Notes: generated by a model from the letters alone, not told the origin. Shown: positions 24,829 through 32,824, counted from the stretch's first letter. The stretch is DNA of 64,000 nucleotides from Paenibacillus glycanilyticus NBRC 16618 (GCF_004000805.1 NZ_BILY01000037.1:1-64000); one strand, 5' to 3'. Numbers and translations: made by a program.

Positions 24829-27468
24829 TTGCTGACTCATCTATCCCGCTTTACTAACCGGTTCAAAAACGTATTCAAACTGCTGTTCCCCGTCGCCATT
24901 CTTCTCTTTCTGTATACGCAAACAAGCGGTTTCATCAAAGAGATCAAGCCGGCGGCGGCGCTCCGTCTGCTAAAGCATCTGCACTGGAGCGACCATATTC
25001 AGCTTGCCACCGTCTGTTTCCTGGCGGTAGCGGTCATGTCCGCGTATGACTTTATATTAGTCAGATGGAACCAGGCGCGAATGCCCTGGACTGCGGTGTT
25101 CAGAATAAGCTGGATCGCCAATTCCTTCAATAATGCCATGGGCTTCGCCGGTTTAACGGGAGCGGGACTGCGCATCACGCTGTATCGCAAATGGGGCATT
25201 CAAGGCCCAGCATGGCTGCGGTCGCTGGTCTACCAGTCCTTATCCGCCCTTACCGGATTGTCCATCCTCTCCATCTTGCTGCTTGTTGGCGTATGGAATG
25301 ACCGAAGCCTTCTCGTGCATCATCTCTGGCTGTACCTGGCTATCATCCTGATCGCCGCGTATGTGGTGCCATTCGTTTTACTCGGCAGACTGCCCAAGCT
25401 CCGCAACCTGCTTGGGCTGACGGACAAGGAACAGGAAGATGATGCTTCCTTGACGAAGCCCCCGGCCCTTCGCATGATAACGGCATCTTTGGCGGAATGG
25501 CTGATGGCCGGACTTTCCTTCTGGCTGATCATCCACTTGATGCATCTGCCTATCGGATTCCGGGAAGCGATGAGCATTTTTGTCGTGGCCGCAGTTGCCG
25601 GCGTTGCGAGCTTTGTACCGAGCGGTCTCGGTTCCTTTGACGCGATCGTCCTGCTGGCATTCCAGCATCTCGGCTTATCCCCCGACCAGGGGCTGGCCGT
25701 GCTTGTGCTCTACCGGATCTTTTATTGCTTCCTTCCGTGGGCGATCGGGCTTGCGCTTGCGACAACGGAATGGATTCCGAATAAGGAAAGATGGAATCAA
25801 ACGCAGGAGCAGGTTCTGAAGCCGGCAATCAAACGCTGGCATACGGTCTGGAATTGGCCTAGCCAAACGGCCGTCCTTAGCGATATTAGCACTTGGGCGC
25901 TGGCTGCTCTTGTATTCATAAGCGGCATCCTGCTATTGCTCTCATCCGCCACACCGGGCAGCTGGCACCGGATGCACCTGCTCGAGCAGTTCGTAACGCC
26001 TTTTACGATGAAGGGCTCCCATCAATTGGCTGTTCTTATAGGTTTATTAATGCTGATGGTTTCCGAGGGCATCCGTTTCCGCGTCAAGCGGGCTTATTTC
26101 CTGGCGATGATTCTGCTGATCGGCGGTACGTTCGCTTTGATTCTGAAGGGCTTTGAAATCGAGGAAGCGATCTTCCTTCTGTTCGTCTGCCTGCTCTTAT
26201 GGCTGTCCAAAGACAGGTTCAACCGGAAAGAAGCGATCTTCACCTTGCGCAAAACAATTGCCTGGGCCGGCATCTCGCTTGTTGTCATGCTGCTGTACCT
26301 GTCTGTCGGAATATCCACCAACGAGCTTCCGCCCGGTGTGCTTCATCATGCCAAATGGCATGCCCGTTATACATTGAAGAACGAAGAGCTGCTGCGCGAA
26401 GGCATCATTGCACTCGCGGTCAGCTGGATTCTGCTGACGGTCCGGAGAATATTCGTGCCAAGCCTCCCACCTGCCCCTAAACCGGGGCCTCAGGATTGGG
26501 AAAGGCTGGAGCAGCTGCTCGCCAAGCATCCGGGCAATTTCCTGACCCATCTGCTGTATATGGGCGATAAAAGCTTTATGTGGACGCCCGACTACCAAGC
26601 GGTGCTCGCCTATGGCCGCACTGGCAAAACCCTTGTGGCACTCGGCGATCCGATTGGAGATCCTGCCTCCATCCGAAAGCTCGTGCGTCAATTCCGCGAT
26701 TACGCGGATCATTACGCGGCGACAGCCGTCTTCTACCAGGTAAAAGCCGAAAACCTGCCGCTTTATCATGAATACGGCTACCGGTTCTTCAAGCTTGGAG
26801 AGGAAGCGATCGTCCCACTAGCCCAATTCCAGTTGTCCGGCCGGCGGAAGGCGGATTTGCGGGCGGCTTGCAACCGGTATGAACGGAACGGCTTTGCGTT
26901 TGATATCGTCAAGCCGCCATTCAGTACCATGCTGTTATCCGAGCTTAAGGCGGTATCCGACGAATGGCTGGATGGCGACAAGGAAAAGGGCTTCTCGCTG
27001 GGCACCTTCTCCGAATCTTATCTTGAGCTCGCTCCCATTGCCGTTCTGCGGGATAACGAGAACCGAGTCGCCGCATTTGCCAGCATTATGCCGGTGTACG
27101 ATCGCAACAAATCCGTCTCCATTGACCTGATGCGCCATCGTGACGGTCTCAGCGGCGTTATGGATGTCCTGTTCGTTCATCTTCTGCAATGGGCGAAAGC
27201 TGAGGGCTACGAAATTTTCAATCTGGGGATGGCGCCCCTATCGAGCGTCGGGGAATCGGTCTATTCGTACCGGGGGGAACAGCTGGCGAGATGGGTATTC
27301 CTAAAAGGAGGCCACTTCTATGGATTCCAGGGTATCCGTCGCTTCAAGGACAAGTTCGACCCGGAATGGGAACCGCGTTATCTGGCCTTTCCTCAGAACA
27401 GCCTCTTCCTGAGACTTATCGTTCAAGTAACGAGAATGATCTCCCGCGGGACAGGAAACGGCAGATAA
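24829..27468 (+). CDS. mprF: Lysylphosphatidylglycerol synthase/flippase MprF
   Basis: 879 residues, slightly longer than Staphylococcus MprF (840). The N-terminal 530 residues or so contain about 14 membrane segments (flippase part, DUF2156/LPG_synthase_TM type). The C-terminal 300 residues are the GNAT-like aminoacyl transferase domain, with L-G-D-P-I-G-D, F-Y-Q-V, Y-G-Y-R-F-F-K-L-G-E-E-A and S-I-D-L-M-R-H. The enzyme moves Lys (or Ala) from aminoacyl-tRNA to phosphatidylglycerol and flips it outward, lowering net negative charge and giving resistance to cationic peptides. The start is TTG at 24829 with AAGAAGG nearby. It is divergent from moxR and monocistronic. Confidence 0.93.
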   Translation: MLTHLSRFTNRFKNVFKLLFPVAILLFLYTQTSGFIKEIKPAAALRLLKHLHWSDHIQLATVCFLAVAVMSAYDFILVRWNQARMPWTAVFRISWIANSFNNAMGFAGLTGAGLRITLYRKWGIQGPAWLRSLVYQSLSALTGLSILSILLLVGVWNDRSLLVHHLWLYLAIILIAAYVVPFVLLGRLPKLRNLLGLTDKEQEDDASLTKPPALRMITASLAEWLMAGLSFWLIIHLMHLPIGFREAMSIFVVAAVAGVASFVPSGLGSFDAIVLLAFQHLGLSPDQGLAVLVLYRIFYCFLPWAIGLALATTEWIPNKERWNQTQEQVLKPAIKRWHTVWNWPSQTAVLSDISTWALAALVFISGILLLLSSATPGSWHRMHLLEQFVTPFTMKGSHQLAVLIGLLMLMVSEGIRFRVKRAYFLAMILLIGGTFALILKGFEIEEAIFLLFVCLLLWLSKDRFNRKEAIFTLRKTIAWAGISLVVMLLYLSVGISTNELPPGVLHHAKWHARYTLKNEELLREGIIALAVSWILLTVRRIFVPSLPPAPKPGPQDWERLEQLLAKHPGNFLTHLLYMGDKSFMWTPDYQAVLAYGRTGKTLVALGDPIGDPASIRKLVRQFRDYADHYAATAVFYQVKAENLPLYHEYGYRFFKLGEEAIVPLAQFQLSGRRKADLRAACNRYERNGFAFDIVKPPFSTMLLSELKAVSDEWLDGDKEKGFSLGTFSESYLELAPIAVLRDNENRVAAFASIMPVYDRNKSVSIDLMRHRDGLSGVMDVLFVHLLQWAKAEGYEIFNLGMAPLSSVGESVYSYRGEQLARWVFLKGGHFYGFQGIRRFKDKFDPEWEPRYLAFPQNSLFLRLIVQVTRMISRGTGNGR

Positions 27469-27484
27469 ATATCGTACGGCAAAG

Positions 27485-27522
27485 AAAAAGCAGGCTTGTC
27501 CCAAATGCGGCAAGCCTGCTTT
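27485..27522. terminator. Bidirectional terminator between mprF and spoVAE
   Basis: A 12-bp stem AAAGCAGGCTTG/CAAGCCTGCTTT with a 12-nt loop. The minus-strand side continues TTCTTTG and the plus side TACCTTTAT. Confidence 0.8.
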
Positions 27523-27526
27523 ACCT

Positions 27527-27877
27527 TTATCCCTTCGGACGGACGACAAGCGCCGCCAGGAAGGAGAATATAATCGCCGCGGAAATACCGGCGCTTGTGA
27601 CTTTGAATATTCCGGAGATGACGCCAATCCAGCCGGAATTTTGAAGCTCGGTCAACGCGCCGTGCACAAGCGCGTTGCCAAAGCTGGTAATCGGTACGGT
27701 TGCGCCCGCGCCGGCAAAGCTGACAAGCGGCTCATACCAGCCGAGACCGTCAATGATAGCCCCCGCCACAACAAGCGTAGCCATCGTATGTGCCGGAGTC
27801 AGCTTCACGACATCAAACAGCAGCTGGCCAATGACGCAAATTGCGCCTCCCACAATAAATGCCCATAGAAATTGCAT
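27527..27877 (-). CDS. spoVAE: Stage V sporulation protein SpoVAE (cassette 1)
   Basis: 116 residues with four hydrophobic helices, ending S-F-L-A-A-L-V-V-R-P-K-G, the SpoVAEb type. SpoVA proteins form the inner spore membrane channel that moves dipicolinic acid into the forespore and out at germination. By hand alignment 91 of 116 residues are identical to the second copy at 29538-29888. It starts 6 nt after spoVAD and ends before the terminator shared with mprF. Read as cassette 1 (proximal), spoVAC-spoVAD-spoVAE. Confidence 0.93.
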   Translation of the reverse strand: MQFLWAFIVGGAICVIGQLLFDVVKLTPAHTMATLVVAGAIIDGLGWYEPLVSFAGAGATVPITSFGNALVHGALTELQNSGWIGVISGIFKVTSAGISAAIIFSFLAALVVRPKG

Positions 27878-27883
27878 GCTGCT

Positions 27884-28897
27884 CTACTCCTTTCCGCCGC
27901 TGATCGCAACGGCATGTGCAATGCAAGGAATGCTCTCCCCTTGTTGGAAGGAAAGCGGGGATAACAAGGCGCCAGTCGCAACGACAAGTACGCGCTTCAA
28001 GTCTCCCTTGGCGATTTTTTTGAGGATATGGCCGTAGGTTACGACGGCCGAGCAGCCGCAGCCGCTTCCTCCCGCCTGCACCTTCTGCTTCTCCACGTCA
28101 AAAACCATCAATCCGCAATCTTTGAATGTCGTTTCATCCATGGGAACCCCGTCACGGATGAGCAGCTCCTTGGCAAGCGGGTGCCCGACGCTGGCGAGAT
28201 CTCCGGTTACAATCAGGTCGTAATCCTTGGGCGTGCGGCCCGTATCGTTAAAATGCGCCTGAATCGTATCCACGGCTGCGGGCGCCATAGCCGCTCCCAT
28301 ATTAAACGGATCTTTGACTCCCAGGTCGATAACCTTGCCGATCGTCGCATATTCAACGACCGGACCCTCGCCTGAGGCGGCAACAACAACGGCACCTGCG
28401 CCGGTAACGGTATACTGCGCGGTAGGCGGCTTCTGCGCGCCGTACTCCGTCGGATAGCGGAACTGCTTCTCCGCCGTGCAATTATGGCTGCAGGTCCCGG
28501 CAAGCACGTATTGTCCGGCACCCGAATCCACCATTAAGGAAGCTATCGCGAGCGACTCCATCGAGGTCGAACAAGCGCCAAACACGCCGAGATTAGGCAC
28601 GCCCAGCGTTCTTGCCGCAAAGCTGTTGCTAATAATCTGATTCATCAGGTCGCCGCCGACGTAGAACTGCAGCTGATCCTTGGCGATCTTGGCATTGTTC
28701 AGGGCAAATTCCGAAGCCTGCTCCAGCAGCAGCCGTTCGGCTTTCTCCCAGCTTTTCTGCTGCATATCCAGCTCCGGATGCACGAGATCGAAATCTCCGG
28801 CCAGCGGTCCGTCCCCTTCGTCGGGACCGACAACGGTAGCCGCCCCGATAATGACCGGGCGGTTCTCAAACTTCCATGTTTGTTTTCCCTGCAGCAT
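27884..28897 (-). CDS. spoVAD: Stage V sporulation protein SpoVAD (cassette 1)
   Basis: 337 residues of thiolase-like fold, matching SpoVAD (338 in Bacillus). Recognisable parts are G-V-F-G-A-C-S-T-S-M-E-S, F-N-M-G-A-A-M-A-P-A-A-V-D-T and C-G-L-M-V-F-D. SpoVAD is a soluble, membrane-associated protein that binds Ca-dipicolinate directly. The start is the ATG at 28897, one base after the spoVAC stop (TAAGATG); the frame 8 codons longer would overlap spoVAC. Second gene of the cassette. Confidence 0.93.
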   Translation of the reverse strand: MLQGKQTWKFENRPVIIGAATVVGPDEGDGPLAGDFDLVHPELDMQQKSWEKAERLLLEQASEFALNNAKIAKDQLQFYVGGDLMNQIISNSFAARTLGVPNLGVFGACSTSMESLAIASLMVDSGAGQYVLAGTCSHNCTAEKQFRYPTEYGAQKPPTAQYTVTGAGAVVVAASGEGPVVEYATIGKVIDLGVKDPFNMGAAMAPAAVDTIQAHFNDTGRTPKDYDLIVTGDLASVGHPLAKELLIRDGVPMDETTFKDCGLMVFDVEKQKVQAGGSGCGCSAVVTYGHILKKIAKGDLKRVLVVATGALLSPLSFQQGESIPCIAHAVAISGGKE

Positions 28898-28898
28898 C

Positions 28899-29393
28899 TT
28901 AATGAGCACCACCCGTCCCAAAGATTAAATGGGCGATGCCGACGAAAAACGCCGCAACGGTACCGTACACGATAACGGAGCCGGCCAACTTGAACATATT
29001 TCCTCCTACGCCTAGCACCAGCCCTTCGCTGCGATGCTCAAGCGCGGCGGAGCACATGGAGTTGGCAAACCCGGTTACCGGCACGGCAGAGCCTGCTCCG
29101 GCAAACTGGGCGATTTTGTCATAAACCCCGATGCTCGTCAAAATGACCGAAATGATAATCAGCACGGCAACGGTTGGATTGCTGGCATCCTCAGGCTTCA
29201 TATGCGCCAGATGGATAAAGAGCTGCTGAATAGCTTGTCCGAGCACACAGATGGCACCGCCGATAATAAACGCACGAATGCAATTGCCGAAAATCGAACG
29301 CGAAGGCTCGCGAGTTTTCGCAAAGGCTTGATATTCCTTCGGCGACATGGACATTTTGCGGTATTTTCCGCCTCCGGCGCTTTTTACTGCCAT
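28899..29393 (-). CDS. spoVAC: Stage V sporulation protein SpoVAC (cassette 1)
   Basis: 164 residues. A polar N-terminus of about 45 residues leads into four membrane helices with V-Y-D-K-I-A-Q-F-A-G-A-G-S-A-V-P-V-T-G-F and the L-E-H-R-S-E-G-L-V-L-G loop. SpoVAC is reported as a mechanosensitive channel for dipicolinate release. AAGGAG before the ATG at 29393 decides the start over an in-frame codon nine residues earlier. The terminator at 29489-29518 separates this cassette from cassette 2, so it should have its own promoter in 29394-29488. A TTGACA occurs there (near 29439) but I find no sound -10 or sigma-G match. Confidence 0.93.
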   Translation of the reverse strand: MAVKSAGGGKYRKMSMSPKEYQAFAKTREPSRSIFGNCIRAFIIGGAICVLGQAIQQLFIHLAHMKPEDASNPTVAVLIIISVILTSIGVYDKIAQFAGAGSAVPVTGFANSMCSAALEHRSEGLVLGVGGNMFKLAGSVIVYGTVAAFFVGIAHLIFGTGGAH

Positions 29394-29488
29394 AACGTTA
29401 CACTCCTTTTTTATGTACACATGGTAAGTACATTATTTGTCAACGGAAGAAAGGATATGTATCGGAGGGCGAAATGCCCCATCGGCAA

Positions 29489-29518
29489 TAAAAAAACCTC
29501 CGCAGGGATTGCGGAGGT
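29489..29518 (-). terminator. Terminator between the two spoVA cassettes
   Basis: On the minus strand, ACCTCCGCA-ATCCC-TGCGGAGGT is followed by seven T, 20 nt past the stop of cassette 2 spoVAE. Confidence 0.92.
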
Positions 29519-29537
29519 CTGTACGAGCTAAGTATGT

Positions 29538-29888
29538 TTAACCTTTCGGCTTAACGAACAAGGCGGCAATGAAGGAGAAGATAATCGCCGCGGATATCCC
29601 GGCGCTTGTCACCTTGAATATGCCGGTAATGATGCCAATCCAGCCTGTCTTCTGCATCTCGTCCAAGGCACCGTGAACCAGTGCATTGCCAAAGCTTGTA
29701 ATCGGAATCGATGCGCCGGCGCCCGCAAATTTGATCAGGGGATCATAGATGCCAACACCGTCCCCAATCGCGCCCAGCACAACAAGGAGAGTCATTGTAT
29801 GAGCAGGCGTCAGCTTAAAGACGTCAAAGCAGATTTGGCCGATCACGCATATCGCGCCGCCTACAAGAAAAGCCCACAAGAAAATCAT
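29538..29888 (-). CDS. spoVAE: Stage V sporulation protein SpoVAE (cassette 2)
   Basis: 116 residues, the same length and helix pattern as the first copy with 25 differences. It starts M-I-F-L-W-A-F-L-V-G-G-A and ends A-A-L-F-V-K-P-K-G. The ATG overlaps the stop of spoVAD copy 2 (ATGA), a tighter coupling than in cassette 1. Last gene of the distal cassette, followed by its own terminator. Confidence 0.93.
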   Translation of the reverse strand: MIFLWAFLVGGAICVIGQICFDVFKLTPAHTMTLLVVLGAIGDGVGIYDPLIKFAGAGASIPITSFGNALVHGALDEMQKTGWIGIITGIFKVTSAGISAAIIFSFIAALFVKPKG

Positions 29889-30904
29889 AGCTTCCTCACC
29901 TCGTTCTCAATGGAAACCGCATGCGCGATACACGGTATCGTCTCTCCTTGCTGGAAGGAGATCGGCGATAAAAGAGCTCCTGTCGCTACGACGAGAATGC
30001 GGTTCAGCTCCTTTTCACGCATTCGCCGGAGCAGATGGCCGTAGGTAACGGTTGCCGAACAGCCGGCGCCGCTGGCGCCTGCTTGCACCTGCTGCTTCTC
30101 ATAGTCATAAATCATCATGCCGCAATCCTTATAGACGGTTTGATGAATGGGGAATTTATGTTTTTCGAACAATTCATTTGCAATCGCATAACCAACCTTG
30201 GATAAATCCCCCGTCACAATCAGATCATAATAACCGGGCTCCATGCGAAAATCGCGGAAATGCGCCAGTATCGTATCCACTGCAGCCGGTGCCATAGCCG
30301 CCCCCATATTAAACGGGTCGCTGATGCCCATATCCACGACGCGCCCAATGGTAGCTGACGTAACATACGGACCGTCGCCTTGCTGAGTCAACACGCAGGT
30401 TCCCGCTCCCGTTACGGAGAATTGAGCAGTCGGCGGCTTCTGGGAGCCGTATTCCGTCGGGTAACGGAACTGCTTCTCGGCGGTAGCATTATGGCTGCAG
30501 GCGCTGGACATGACGTATTTAGCCGACCGGGAATTGATCAGATTAGCCGCGATGGCAAGGCTTTCCATGGAAGTCGAACAGGCGCCAAACACGCCGAGAT
30601 ACGGAATTTGCAGCGTTCTTGCGGCGAACGTGGAGCTGATGATCTGGTTCATCAGATCTCCGCCCACCAGAAAGTTGATGGATTCTTTCGTTATTTTGGC
30701 CTTCTCGATGGCCAGATTCGCCGCTTCCTCGAGCAAAGTCCGTTCCGCCTTCTCCCAGCTGTCTTGTCCAAGGCGGAGATCGCCGTGGACAATATCGAAA
30801 TCATGCGCCAGCGGGCCTAGTCCTTCAAACGGTCCGACGATAGCAGCCGTCCCGGCAATGACGGGATGATTCTCAAAAAGCCAGCTTTGATGGCCTTTCA
30901 GCAT
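29885..30904 (-). CDS. spoVAD: Stage V sporulation protein SpoVAD (cassette 2)
   Basis: 339 residues starting M-L-K-G-H-Q-S-W, aligned without large gaps to copy 1 (both have G-V-F-G-A-C-S-T-S-M-E-S, F-N-M-G-A-A-M-A-P-A and D-C-G-M-M). Dipicolinate-binding, thiolase-like. It begins 2 nt after spoVAC copy 2 and overlaps spoVAE copy 2. Confidence 0.93.
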   Translation of the reverse strand: MLKGHQSWLFENHPVIAGTAAIVGPFEGLGPLAHDFDIVHGDLRLGQDSWEKAERTLLEEAANLAIEKAKITKESINFLVGGDLMNQIISSTFAARTLQIPYLGVFGACSTSMESLAIAANLINSRSAKYVMSSACSHNATAEKQFRYPTEYGSQKPPTAQFSVTGAGTCVLTQQGDGPYVTSATIGRVVDMGISDPFNMGAAMAPAAVDTILAHFRDFRMEPGYYDLIVTGDLSKVGYAIANELFEKHKFPIHQTVYKDCGMMIYDYEKQQVQAGASGAGCSATVTYGHLLRRMREKELNRILVVATGALLSPISFQQGETIPCIAHAVSIENEVRKL

Positions 30905-30906
30905 GA

Positions 30907-31392
30907 TTAATGTCCTCCCCCAACCGCATGAGGATTAAAGATCAGGTGAACCAGACCTACAACAAAAGCCGCAACGACGCCAAATACGATAACGGGACCC
31001 GCGATCTTGAACATTTTACCGCCTACGCCAAGAACAAGTCCTTCGCTCCGGTGCTCGATGGCCGCCGACGACATTGTATTGGCGAAGCCTGTAACGGGTA
31101 CGGCCGAGCCGGCCCCCGCCCATTGAGCGATTTTGTCGTAAACGCCAAGGCTTGTAAGGATAACCGACAGAATGATCATGATCGCTACCGTCGGATTGCT
31201 GGCCTTCTTCTCGTCAAAGCCTGCCCAATGAACAAACATCTCCTGCACGGCTTGACCAATAATGCAAATGATACCGCCCACCAGAAAAGCCTTCAGGCAA
31301 TTGATGAATACGGGCCGCTTGGGCTCGTGTTTTTTGGCTAACTCCTGATATTCCCGCTGAACCGGCGTAAATTTCTTCTTATTGCTCGACAT
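30907..31392 (-). CDS. spoVAC: Stage V sporulation protein SpoVAC (cassette 2)
   Basis: 161 residues with the same layout as copy 1. The soluble N-terminus is Lys-rich and differs most; the membrane part with V-Y-D-K-I-A-Q-W-A-G-A-G-S-A and I-E-H-R-S-E-G is conserved. A C-terminal G-G-G-H tail follows. AGGAGG lies ten bases before the ATG. It starts 27 nt after the DUF421 gene, so DUF421-spoVAC-spoVAD-spoVAE are probably one transcript. Confidence 0.93.
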   Translation of the reverse strand: MSSNKKKFTPVQREYQELAKKHEPKRPVFINCLKAFLVGGIICIIGQAVQEMFVHWAGFDEKKASNPTVAIMIILSVILTSLGVYDKIAQWAGAGSAVPVTGFANTMSSAAIEHRSEGLVLGVGGKMFKIAGPVIVFGVVAAFVVGLVHLIFNPHAVGGGH

Positions 31393-31419
31393 GTTCCCCT
31401 TACCTCCTGACTACTGTAG

Positions 31420-32280
31420 TTAATGATGCAGCAGAGGCTTCATTTCCTTTAATACTTGCCGCATTTCCTGCGCACACCGTTCATACATATGCTTGGCCTC
31501 TTTATTTTTCGTCGAGAGACCAAACAACTCCAAATCCGCTTCGATTTTCTTCAATAAGGCATACAGCTCGGCCTTAAGCTGCGGCTGCGGAACTTTAATA
31601 TGGTCATCGTAAAGGTCAACGTACAGCTGACGGTATGCGTCAACCTGCGCGATATAGACATTCTCGAGCGTTACGCCGATCGTCTCGAGCTCGGTTGCAA
31701 GCCATCTCCGATTAAGGCCAACGGTCGAGAGCGGCTCGTCCATGATTTTGCCGTCCATGATAACCGTCTGAGGTTCATGTTCCGGCGCAACCTTAATGCC
31801 GAGATGCGCAGGAGTAATAGGCTGGTTCTCCCGCGTCAGCAGCACGCTGATATCTCCGCTTGGCTCCATAATGGCGAATTCGACATCCGCAACGCGGAAG
31901 ACATCCTTCTTGCGCAGCTGCTCCAGAAGCTCATCGGAAGTCAACCGTTCTTTCTTCAGGTTGTCTTCCAGCACTTTGCCGCCCTTAATCAGTACGGTAG
32001 CTTTGCTATCGATAAGATCGCGGACTTTCTTGCTCTTCAGTTGCATAAATTCAATGCCAATGGAAATCGCCACCCACACGCCAAGCGAGATCAGGCCCAA
32101 ATACCAGGTTGCCTCAAGATCAAGCGATACATATGCAGCCAGGTTGCCGATCGAGATACCGGTAATGTACTCAAAAAACGAAAGCTGGGATATTTGCCGT
32201 TTACCCACTAACTTTGTAAGCAGGAACAGGACAAATATCGACAGTAAGGTGCGTAGAGTAACCTCTAACCAGTCCTGCAC
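31420..32280 (-). CDS. DUF421 (YetF-like) membrane protein with DUF1657-like tail
   Basis: 286 residues from a GTG at 32280, with AGGGGG upstream; an in-frame start at 32355 adds 25 residues and lacks a site. Three N-terminal membrane helices (about 10-85) contain L-V-G-K-R-Q-I-S-Q-L-S-F-F-E-Y, the DUF421 signature, followed by the soluble DUF421/YetF domain to about residue 215. The last 60 residues (L-E-L-F-G-L-S-T-K-N-K-E-A-K-H-M-Y) read like the DUF1657 protein encoded just upstream. This domain fusion is the form found in the spoVA(2mob) operon, where it accompanies spoVAC-VAD-VAE. Its biochemical role is unknown; a spore inner-membrane function is inferred. Confidence 0.85.
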   Translation of the reverse strand: MQDWLEVTLRTLLSIFVLFLLTKLVGKRQISQLSFFEYITGISIGNLAAYVSLDLEATWYLGLISLGVWVAISIGIEFMQLKSKKVRDLIDSKATVLIKGGKVLEDNLKKERLTSDELLEQLRKKDVFRVADVEFAIMEPSGDISVLLTRENQPITPAHLGIKVAPEHEPQTVIMDGKIMDEPLSTVGLNRRWLATELETIGVTLENVYIAQVDAYRQLYVDLYDDHIKVPQPQLKAELYALLKKIEADLELFGLSTKNKEAKHMYERCAQEMRQVLKEMKPLLHH

Positions 32281-32349
32281 AATTCTTTTCCCCCTGTCGC
32301 TTGTTTCTACGTTTAGATTATTTGTCAAAAGGCAGATCCCAACACGAAT

Positions 32350-32377
32350 AACCATTTTCCACAGCAGGAAAATGGTT
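32350..32377. repeat. Perfect 11-bp inverted repeat between divergent DUF421 and DUF1657 genes
   Basis: AACCATTTTCC-ACAGCA-GGAAAATGGTT. It has no T-run on either side, so it is not a terminator. It lies 26 bp before the sigma-G-like promoter and 70 bp before the DUF421 start, where an operator would be expected. Confidence 0.7.
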
Positions 32378-32402
32378 CAGGTCCAATTTCTATTATTTCC
32401 CA

Positions 32403-32433
32403 TGAATGCCAGAAGACAAAGGCTGACATATTA
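32403..32433 (+). promoter_or_regulatory. Probable sigma-G (forespore) promoter
   Basis: TGAATG (32403-32408), 18 bp, CATATTA (32427-32433), close to the sigma-G consensus TGAATA-N17/18-CATACTA, 35 bp before the DUF1657 ATG. Forespore expression fits the neighbouring spoVA genes. Confidence 0.6.
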
Positions 32434-32467
32434 GTTTTGTTGTCAAGTTCTTAAGGAGGTGTTGGAT

Positions 32468-32674
32468 ATGACCGTAGCATCCGATGTAAAAACATGCGTT
32501 GCCTCTTTAAAGAGCGCGCAGGCAAGCCTGGAGCAATTTGCTCTGTCCACTGAAAACAAGGCTGCGAAGCAAATGTTCGAGCAGGCGGCACAACAAACGC
32601 AAACCATCGTCGATCAAGTGGCCAGCCGCGTAAAAGAGCTGGAAAACGAAGAGCCGCAGTACGTAGGGTTTTAA
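32468..32674 (+). CDS. DUF1657 small protein
   Basis: 68 residues, all helical and acidic, starting M-T-V-A-S-D-V-K and containing L-S-T-E-N-K-A-A-K-Q-M-F-E-Q-A-A, the DUF1657 core. AAGGAGG precedes the ATG at 32468; a frame three codons longer overlaps the ribosome site. Proteins of this family accompany spoVA(2mob) cassettes and are made in the forespore; their function is not established. The gene is divergent from the DUF421-spoVA transcript and ends at a strong terminator. Confidence 0.85.
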   Translation: MTVASDVKTCVASLKSAQASLEQFALSTENKAAKQMFEQAAQQTQTIVDQVASRVKELENEEPQYVGF

Positions 32675-32675
32675 T

Positions 32676-32716
32676 AAAAAATGGCCGTGCGATTTAAACG
32701 CACGGCCATTTTTCTT
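32676..32716. terminator. Bidirectional terminator between DUF1657 and YjcZ-like genes
   Basis: ATGGCCGTGCG-ATTTAAA-CGCACGGCCAT with A/T runs on both sides, working for either strand. Confidence 0.92.
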
Positions 32717-32722
32717 ATTTAA

Positions 32723-32824
32723 TTAAAAGCAGAAAAACAATAAGATCACAAGAAGCACGTAAAGGACAAGAACAAAGGTCGTAATCGAAGGCTGACGGCC
32801 GCTTGATGCTGCAACGCTTTTCAT
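32723..32824 (-). CDS. YjcZ-like small sporulation membrane peptide
   Basis: 33 residues: M-K-S-V-A-A-S-S-G-R followed by a single hydrophobic helix containing F-V-L-V-L-Y-V-L-L-V-I-L-L. This pattern (short Ser/Gly-rich head and a VLxxLxxLLVI helix) is that of the YjcZ sporulation proteins. The ATG at 32824 has GGGGGA six bases upstream; an in-frame ATG two codons earlier overlaps that site. It lies 63 nt after the DUF2264 gene on the same strand, with no terminator between them, and ends before the bidirectional terminator. So short a gene is uncertain without homology evidence. Confidence 0.6.
   Translation of the reverse strand: MKSVAASSGRQPSITTFVLVLYVLLVILLFFCF

Noticed and set aside
32350..32377. 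Terminator between DUF421 and DUF1657 genes
   Set aside because: It is a perfect stem but has no T-run on either strand and lies between divergent genes, so an operator role is more likely.
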